Below, in pieces: positions 58,571 to 64,000 of a DNA stretch of 64,000 nt. Location of the stretch: NCBI GenBank assembly GCA_028386065.3, contig JAKUCV010003526.1:181183-245182 (forward strand). The letters are read 5' to 3'. Position 1 is the stretch's first letter, and every line of letters starts with the position of its first letter. The translations under genes were made by a program, and so were the position numbers. Below the pieces are notes generated by a model, which made no database searches, had not been told where the DNA came from, and saw nothing but the letters and a program-made list of their open reading frames with translations. Source of the stretch: Turnera subulata (Eukaryota; Streptophyta; Magnoliopsida; Malpighiales; Passifloraceae).

Positions 58571-61337
58571 TGAAACGCCCGTGTCCCAATTTATAATATA
58601 AAATAGAATTTAAATATAAAATGACTAAATTGCCCTTACCATTCCCGGGACACGAAAATCATCAACTAAACACCCGTATCCCAAATAACCCATTAAATTA
58701 ATTATAACATGAGAAGTGACCAAAATGCTCTTATACCCGGGACACGATATCAAACAACATAATCAACATACAATTATACAATAAATTATACAAGAAAGCG
58801 AGTATGCAGCGGAAGACAAAACATATAATAACATGTATGCAGTGAACTCTATGGATCCGACCCGAGGAGAGGATAACGCTGCCACCTGCTGATATGCATC
58901 ACTGCTCAATGAGCAGTTAACCTGAAAAAGACTGTGAGGGGGTGAGACCAACCACTGTCTCACCGCAAACAAATAAACCAAAGTATATAAATACAAATCA
59001 ACCACAAATACCGGCATCAGGCAGAAGCAATCATAGTGCACAAACAAGTCACAATGCATATCACAAGTCATCAACAGATTTCAAACCATCTCTTGTCTTT
59101 TATCATCTTATTATAGTTATACTTTATTATTTTTAGAGTTTTAACATTTTATTAGGGCCCTCTACTGTGTGCTTCGAGCTCGGTCCCGTCTCAGGAGACA
59201 ACCAGATATAAGCCTAATATAATCAGGGCAAGGCCCAATACAATCACTGAGAGAGAGATAGACAGAGAGAAAGAGGGAGGTAGAAAGGGGGAGATAGAAA
59301 GAGGGAGGTAGAACTGGTCATCACAGACCTATATGCTAAACCGCATATACCATGCTATCCCGCATGAAATCCAGAGGGGTATCACTTCCCGCTCGAACCA
59401 ACCGGTCAACAGCCCCACAGTAGAATTATTATAATTCGTTATTCTCAATTATGCATAAAGAGTTTTGCCATACGTTATTATCAAACCGGTTGTGTGGATT
59501 TAATATCTTATTCTCAAATCCGGGCCTCCAGCCCTCAAGTCACCACACGAACCACAAAGTCATATCACATGTTATATCTCATAACCAACAAACTCTTGCT
59601 CAACTGGCATATCATATCAATCAGGCACGTATTACACATAATCAGACATACTACATCAAGGTATCATCATTAAGATGTAAACGCAAACAAGAACATCAAC
59701 ACAGTAGGCATATAAGCGTATAGCATTCAATACCAACCAAGTATTACCACTTCTTGTTCCAAGTTTATTAACCGAGCATTGTAGGCAGTAATGCATACAA
59801 AGGTTTATAAGTCCTCACCTGGATCATGTAGAAGCTAGAGCTCTATCCAGCTACTCCTCAAGTACATCTAGTGCCTAAACATATAGTCGCATGTACCACT
59901 TAAATATTCATTCAAAAGACAAAGAACGCAGGCATGCTGTGTACTTAGCTATATAAATTTAGCGACCATAACCTTCAAGCCGACACGGGATACTACACGA
60001 ACTATGAACTAGGCCCAAAATCTTACTAAAATCAAGGATCCACTTAAGAACCAATTTAATCAAGTTCGAGAAAATGTCAAGTGTATAAGCCACGGCCTCA
60101 AAGCCGGAAACCAAAATATAATGTTAACTAATTGTTCCATGTGATAATAATTTCTTTAGAGAACTTTCCCAAATAATGTTATGAAAATCCCAGTAATAGA
60201 AGACATGGTCATTGGCGCAAAACCTCATGACAAAACTATTAGGCTGGTAAAACTTTTGAATTCTTAATCTTGCATTGGAAACAGTTAAAAGCCACTACAA
60301 CTGCCACCTCACGTGTAGAATATATGAGTTACTAGGTGTCACTATTTTAGTATCAAAAGAGCTCATAAACATGATTTTTATAACAAAGAATTCCAGAAAC
60401 CATATAAACCCATGTGAGACACACCAAGTTGAACTTGATACCATTCCCGACAAAAGCGATGTTAAATCTCTGTTTCTTTTAATGTATAAGTATCAATCTT
60501 TACTCTACGTGTTCTTCTTGCCAACATAGATAGGCACCTAAATGCATATTCCTATAGTTAAATGACCAAGGAAGCCACTTTGCAACATGTATCAATATAG
60601 GATTTGATATTCTGTAAAGAAACCAGAAGCATTGCTTTCGGTAAACCTCTTTAATAAATTCACCTAGGCTTGAAAATGACTTCCTAGTCATGTTGCGCAG
60701 CACTAAGAACCCCAAAACCCAAGCAACAATATTTTAGAAATATTATTATTTTCTACTTGAAAACCCGAAACAATTTTATTGCATTCTCATGAATCAACAC
60801 AATAATTTACAAATGATTAGCAATGGCTCCTTACCAGTAAAAATCCAAATTGCCTAGTGATTAACTGGCTCGCCGGAGTCGAACCGACTCTCACAAAACA
60901 TGAACCCGGAGCATCGCCAACAAGAGCAGCAACTCGAGGCCCCTCCAGCAGTGTTACCAAACAACACATCACATAACACAGCACATTTAGAGTCGATTCA
61001 ACCCAACATATGCGAAGAAGATAGAATGAAGAAGAGAAAAGAAAACTGAAAAGGAAGAGAAGAAAGGTATTAAAGCGGGTCCTTACCCGATTGAGCCACG
61101 CTTTCCAACTTTGCAACCCGCTGCCCGGTAAGAAAACCATGGCGGCGAACCCAAGTCCAATAGCCACTATCGTCACTAGACACTGGACCACCAAAAACAC
61201 AGCACAACTACCACCATTACGAGACCAGTCGTCACCTTCCTCCTTCAATCGCCGATGGTGGATGACGGCGGCCGTACAGAGGGCGGCTCTTTACGCCCCT
61301 GATACCTCCCACCGGACGCGAACACCAGAGACGCTAA
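58571..61337 (-). mobile_element. chromovirus-type LTR on the minus strand, interrupted by the Sirevirus LTR
   Basis: On the minus strand its 3' end is at 58571 ('gggacacgggcgtttca'), like the ends of the LTRs at 8789 and 37635. In reverse it carries the shared blocks 'gggtgagaccaaccactgtc' (58940), 'agggccctctactgtgtgc' (59154) and 'ccggtcaacagccccacagt' (59401). A GC-rich leader lies at 60850-61330. Its 5' start is not reached: at 61338 another LTR interrupts it, and the remainder must lie beyond the window. Whether it is a solo LTR is unknown. Confidence 0.75.
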
Positions 61338-62766
61338 TGTTAGAACAATGACCCTTCGCTAGAGGGGGGTGAATAGCGATAATCGAATAAAAAACGAAAT
61401 AGGCAGGAATTGAATGCAGAATTGAAAAATAGGAGGACACAAAGATTTTTATACTGGTTCACACACAACTAACTTGTGGCTAATCCAGTCCTTCAAGGCT
61501 CACTTGAAGAGTTCACTATCTAGTGTTAAGCTTCCGGGTTCTTAACAAACCGTTTTACAACCTGAGAGTTCAAGTCACATGAACCTCAATATACTTGCTT
61601 GAAGATACCTCACTTCAAGACTTTCTAGGATTTCTAATCACAAGAATCCTACTCTCTTGCTTAAGGATACCACACCTTAAGGCTTCTCTCATGGGAACAA
61701 TCCTCCCTTGTGGTGTATGAATAACACTTACAATCTCTCAAGCAAAACTCTCTAATAGAGTGGATATGAGTACAATGGAAAGCTCTATTGAACAACTCAG
61801 AATTCTCACAAGTTATGGCTCAAAAATTTGTTGAATGATTTTCAAAGAATGCTTGAATGTATATGGGAGTTGATCAATCTGAAAATGAGGTTTAAGGCCT
61901 CTATTTATAGTCTAAAAGATGCATATGATCATTGGGAACAATTTCTGAAACCTTTATGAAAGTTTAGCATGTTTGTCTGAAAAAGGTTTCTGCCCATAAC
62001 GGCACAACATCGATGTTTTGATCAAGAACATCGATGTTTAGCCGTTGCATTTAAATAATTGAGCCAACGGCTAGTAAAACATCGATGTTGCATTTTAGAA
62101 CATCGATGTTTTCATACACAACATCGATGTTCTTCATCGCAACATCGATGTTTTTTGGCTTCGCAAAAATATGATGAAAAAGGGTCTTTGCCAGAACATC
62201 GATGTTGGAAAATGAAACATCGATGTTTTGGGAAACATCGATGTTTAATTATACAACATCGATGTTTTTTGGCTTCGGCAAAATTGTGTTTCAAAGACAG
62301 GTTCTCATGAACATCGATGTTGGATATGTAAACATCGATGTTTTGACCAACGGTCACAAGAACATCGATGTTTTATAATCCAACATCGATGTTTTCTTGC
62401 TACTGCCAAAAAGATTTTAAAATCGACTTGATGCAACATCGATGTTGTTCTAAGAACATCGATGTTTTGAACTCAAAAACCAGTTTTATGACTTACATGA
62501 TTTATGAAATGCATGAGGAAAATGATTTTTGGTTTGAGCATTAACTTGGAGTACTTGAGTTACCATTTACAAGGATTTCCTATAGATGAACTCTCTATAT
62601 ATCTTCATCCTTGTTGCTTCAAATCTTGTACTCCTTTGTCTTAGACTTGTGCTTCATTGATTGATGTCTTTTTGCTTTCTTCAAGGAATGAATTCATGAA
62701 TGGAGCTTTGGTTAGTTTGTCATTATCAAAACCCTGAAATGAAACATGGAAGCATTAGTCCTAACA
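61338..62766 (-). repeat. 3' LTR of a Sirevirus-like copia element, 1429 bp
   Basis: The termini TGTTAG/CTAACA are inverted repeats. On the minus strand the LTR follows a polypurine tract (AAAAAGGGGGAAAT) and so is the 3' LTR of an element extending to the right. A TATA box CTATAAATAG lies at 61901-61910 (minus). U3, between TATA and 62766, contains the palindrome array. The R/U5 part has tandem 'ggttcacac'/'gagttcac'-type phrases. It inserted at 61338 in the chromovirus LTR; GCTAA would be the left copy of the target duplication. Confidence 0.8.
62006..62466. promoter_or_regulatory. array of 16 perfect AACATCGATGTT palindromes in the LTR U3
   Basis: Copies start at 62006, 62027, 62078, 62099, 62120, 62141, 62195, 62216, 62234, 62255, 62310, 62331, 62361, 62382, 62435 and 62455. 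All are identical over 12 bp while the sequence between them varies. Most neighbours are 21 bp apart, start to start. The array ends about 96 bp upstream of the minus-strand TATA box, the position of an LTR enhancer. Sirevirus LTRs are known to carry clustered palindromic motifs upstream of the TATA; this motif I do not recognise. Protein binding or silencing roles are inference. Confidence 0.9.
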
Positions 62767-62912
62767 ATTTCCCCCTTTTTGATAATGACAAACTCATGTT
62801 AGTATATGCCATTATGAGTTCTTAAGAGGATGAATTCCCCCTGTGTTTTTCAATTGTTCATTCTATGATTCCCCCTAACTTGGTGCATATACTTACTTGA
62901 TTATTTTCCCCC
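62767..62912 (-). promoter_or_regulatory. four polypurine-tract-like motifs upstream of the 3' LTR
   Basis: On the minus strand GGGGG-containing purine runs occur at 62771-62775 (AAAAAGGGGGAAAT, adjacent to the LTR), 62837-62841, 62871-62875 and 62908-62912 (CAAAAGGGGGAAAA). Multiple polypurine tracts before the 3' LTR are a known Sirevirus hallmark. Confidence 0.7.
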
Positions 62913-63016
62913 TTTTGTCATTAGCAAAAAGAAACAACAATAAAAAGCATTTGATTCAATTTAAAAGATACTTAAACACGAAAGACATAAATTTAAACAA
63001 AGCAAAAAAAAAAATC

Positions 63017-64000
63017 CTAAAATGATGGGCTAATGTCATCATCATCATCATTATTATCCTCATGGTCTTCATCTTCTTCATCATCTTCTTCTTGCTCAAT
63101 GTCCATGGGAGCATAGTCCTCATCCTCCTCATCATCATTATCATCCTCATCACCACCAAAATCGTAACCTTGGTAGTATGGTGGAGGATTGTAGTTGATG
63201 TGATCAAAATAAGCACGCAGGTCATGTCCTTGCCGTTGTACTTCTATGTCGATTCTTTCAATTGACCTTCCCAAGTTGCGTAGAGTGGCTACAATTGAGT
63301 CGAGGGTAGCGCCAGGAGGTCGAGGAGCAGGTGCAGGGAGAGCAAGGAAAGAGCCTGCTTGAGATGCTTCGGCTTGTTGCTCTGCTGGTTGGTGAGGCGG
63401 TTGAGCTCCCTCAGCAGCTTGTCCGGTTCTGAATGTGGCATCGGATATTGCCCAAGACTTGGCTGCCGTGGTGAGGGTTTCTGCCAACGGATTGAAACCT
63501 GCGCTAAGCAGAATATCGGTGACCAGAAACGCATAGGGTAGTGGATGGTCGGTGTTTGCCTGTTCCATCATGTGCATAAAGACGAGTCGTCCCCAATTGA
63601 TGGGTGCTTCGTGAAGAATGGCGTGAAGAATCTTCTCGTCTTCAATGGTCATGGTGGTGTGACTCCCGGCTCGCGGTTTGATCACACGGGTGACAAGATA
63701 GAGCAGCACGCGATATTCCGGATTAATCGTATGAATGGTGGGACGGCCGGAACGATTCCTCTTCACTTCAGTGATTCCAAGCTCTACAAGAAGAGGAATC
63801 TCATACTGAGTAAGAAAATGATCTGCCCCATAGCCGGATATATCGTGGCCTTGGATGGGCAATTTGGCGAAGGCCCCGAATTGCTCCAAGGTGAGTTGGA
63901 TGACCTTTCCATTGATTTGAGCAGATAGAACCTCTCCTTCCCGAGTTAATGTCGAGTAGAATGCCCAGATGAAGTCGGCATTGTACTCATGTCTGCTCCT
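63017..64000 (-). CDS. plant-transposon-type protein (Transposase_32-like), N-terminus beyond the window
   Basis: The frame is open from the window edge to a stop at 63017, giving at least 327 residues. The globular part carries family-like stretches 'NADFIWAFYSTLTREGEV', 'LEQFGAFAKLPIQGHDISGY', 'PEYRVLLYLVTRVIKPRAGS', 'INWGRLVFMHMMEQAN' and 'PLPYAFLVTDILLSAGFNPL', the pattern of 'putative plant transposon protein' domains found in retroelement-derived genes. A Pro/Ala/Gln linker follows, then a short Arg/Ile helix ('LRNLGRSIERIDIEVQRQGH'), and finally a tail of about 60 residues that is extremely rich in Asp/Glu. It is encoded in sense with the Sirevirus-like element and ends 250 bp before the LTR. 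No frame breaks are seen. The function is unknown, and the name 'transposase' in the family is not evidence of activity. Confidence 0.7.
   Translation of the reverse strand, partial: RSRHEYNADFIWAFYSTLTREGEVLSAQINGKVIQLTLEQFGAFAKLPIQGHDISGYGADHFLTQYEIPLLVELGITEVKRNRSGRPTIHTINPEYRVLLYLVTRVIKPRAGSHTTMTIEDEKILHAILHEAPINWGRLVFMHMMEQANTDHPLPYAFLVTDILLSAGFNPLAETLTTAAKSWAISDATFRTGQAAEGAQPPHQPAEQQAEASQAGSFLALPAPAPRPPGATLDSIVATLRNLGRSIERIDIEVQRQGHDLRAYFDHINYNPPPYYQGYDFGGDEDDNDDEEDEDYAPMDIEQEEDDEEDEDHEDNNDDDDDISPSF

Noticed and set aside
62059..62357. Repetitive Cys/His-rich proteins ('KHRCF' and 'HRCC' repeats) on both strands
   Set aside because: They arise because the palindrome AACATCGATGTT is translated repeatedly, the same on either strand. 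There is no start context, and the frames lie within LTR U3.
62006..62466. CRISPR-like array of regularly spaced repeats
   Set aside because: The repeat is only 12 bp and self-complementary, spacers are 6-43 bp and partly related, and the setting is a plant LTR. It is better read as a promoter motif array.

Overview
The window is nuclear DNA from a flowering plant, most likely a eudicot. It is a deep pile of nested transposable elements with very little host coding sequence. The evidence is Ty1/copia and Ty3/gypsy retrotransposons with plant-type gag, protease, reverse transcriptase, integrase and chromodomain remnants, plant L1-type LINEs, a Helitron, a Mutator-like foldback element with a 9-bp target duplication, a hAT element with an 8-bp duplication, long AT-rich spacers and a spliced plant-like gene. 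I cannot name the species.

Left third (1-18.6 kb). Palindromic and long-TIR elements of one family lie at 1-249, 503-750 and 1130-1373, and a solo LTR at 2126-3456. A minus-strand Sirevirus-like copia element (gag and protease remnants, primer site at 17340-17351) is split by a huge solo LTR (5755-16059, target duplication TCAAG). That solo LTR was itself invaded by a small 5S-rRNA-bearing TRIM (about 5933-7055), a second solo LTR on the minus strand (8789-12015) and a long-TIR element carrying GC-rich, gene-like DNA (13321-15252).

Centre (18.6-29.5 kb). A complete non-autonomous chromovirus-type element has LTRs at 18634-24239 and 26593-29520 and target duplication TATAA. Its 5' LTR is interrupted by a related solo LTR (20100-23343). 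Its 2.35-kb internal region has lost gag and pol. In their place are two antisense reading frames, each with its own TATA box: a chimera ending in a LINE endonuclease fragment, and a basic NLS/coiled-coil protein.

29.5-36.1 kb: three LINE fragments, one likely real three-exon gene for a His-rich/Pro-rich small protein (33053-33935), and a Helitron (34220-35557).

36.1-51.3 kb: a Mutator-like foldback element (36118-51333, 9-bp duplication) is split by a 13.6-kb Tekay-type Ty3/gypsy element (37635-51281, duplication TAAGG). The pol of that element is decayed and is interrupted by two solo LTRs (41962-43442 and 44884-46438).

51.3-64 kb: a long-TIR element with captured-looking GC-rich DNA, a GRF zinc-finger pseudogene, a hAT MITE, a probable non-autonomous copia element, a minus-strand chromovirus LTR, and at the right edge a minus-strand Sirevirus-like element. 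The 3' LTR of that last element carries 16 perfect copies of the palindrome AACATCGATGTT in 461 bp, immediately upstream of its TATA box. Its internal region encodes a plant-transposon-type protein that runs off the window.

Four unrelated retroelement families share the primer-binding site TGGTAGCGGAGC (one with a single mismatch) instead of the usual plant TGGTATCAGAGC. This suggests that the host initiator tRNA has a derived acceptor stem.
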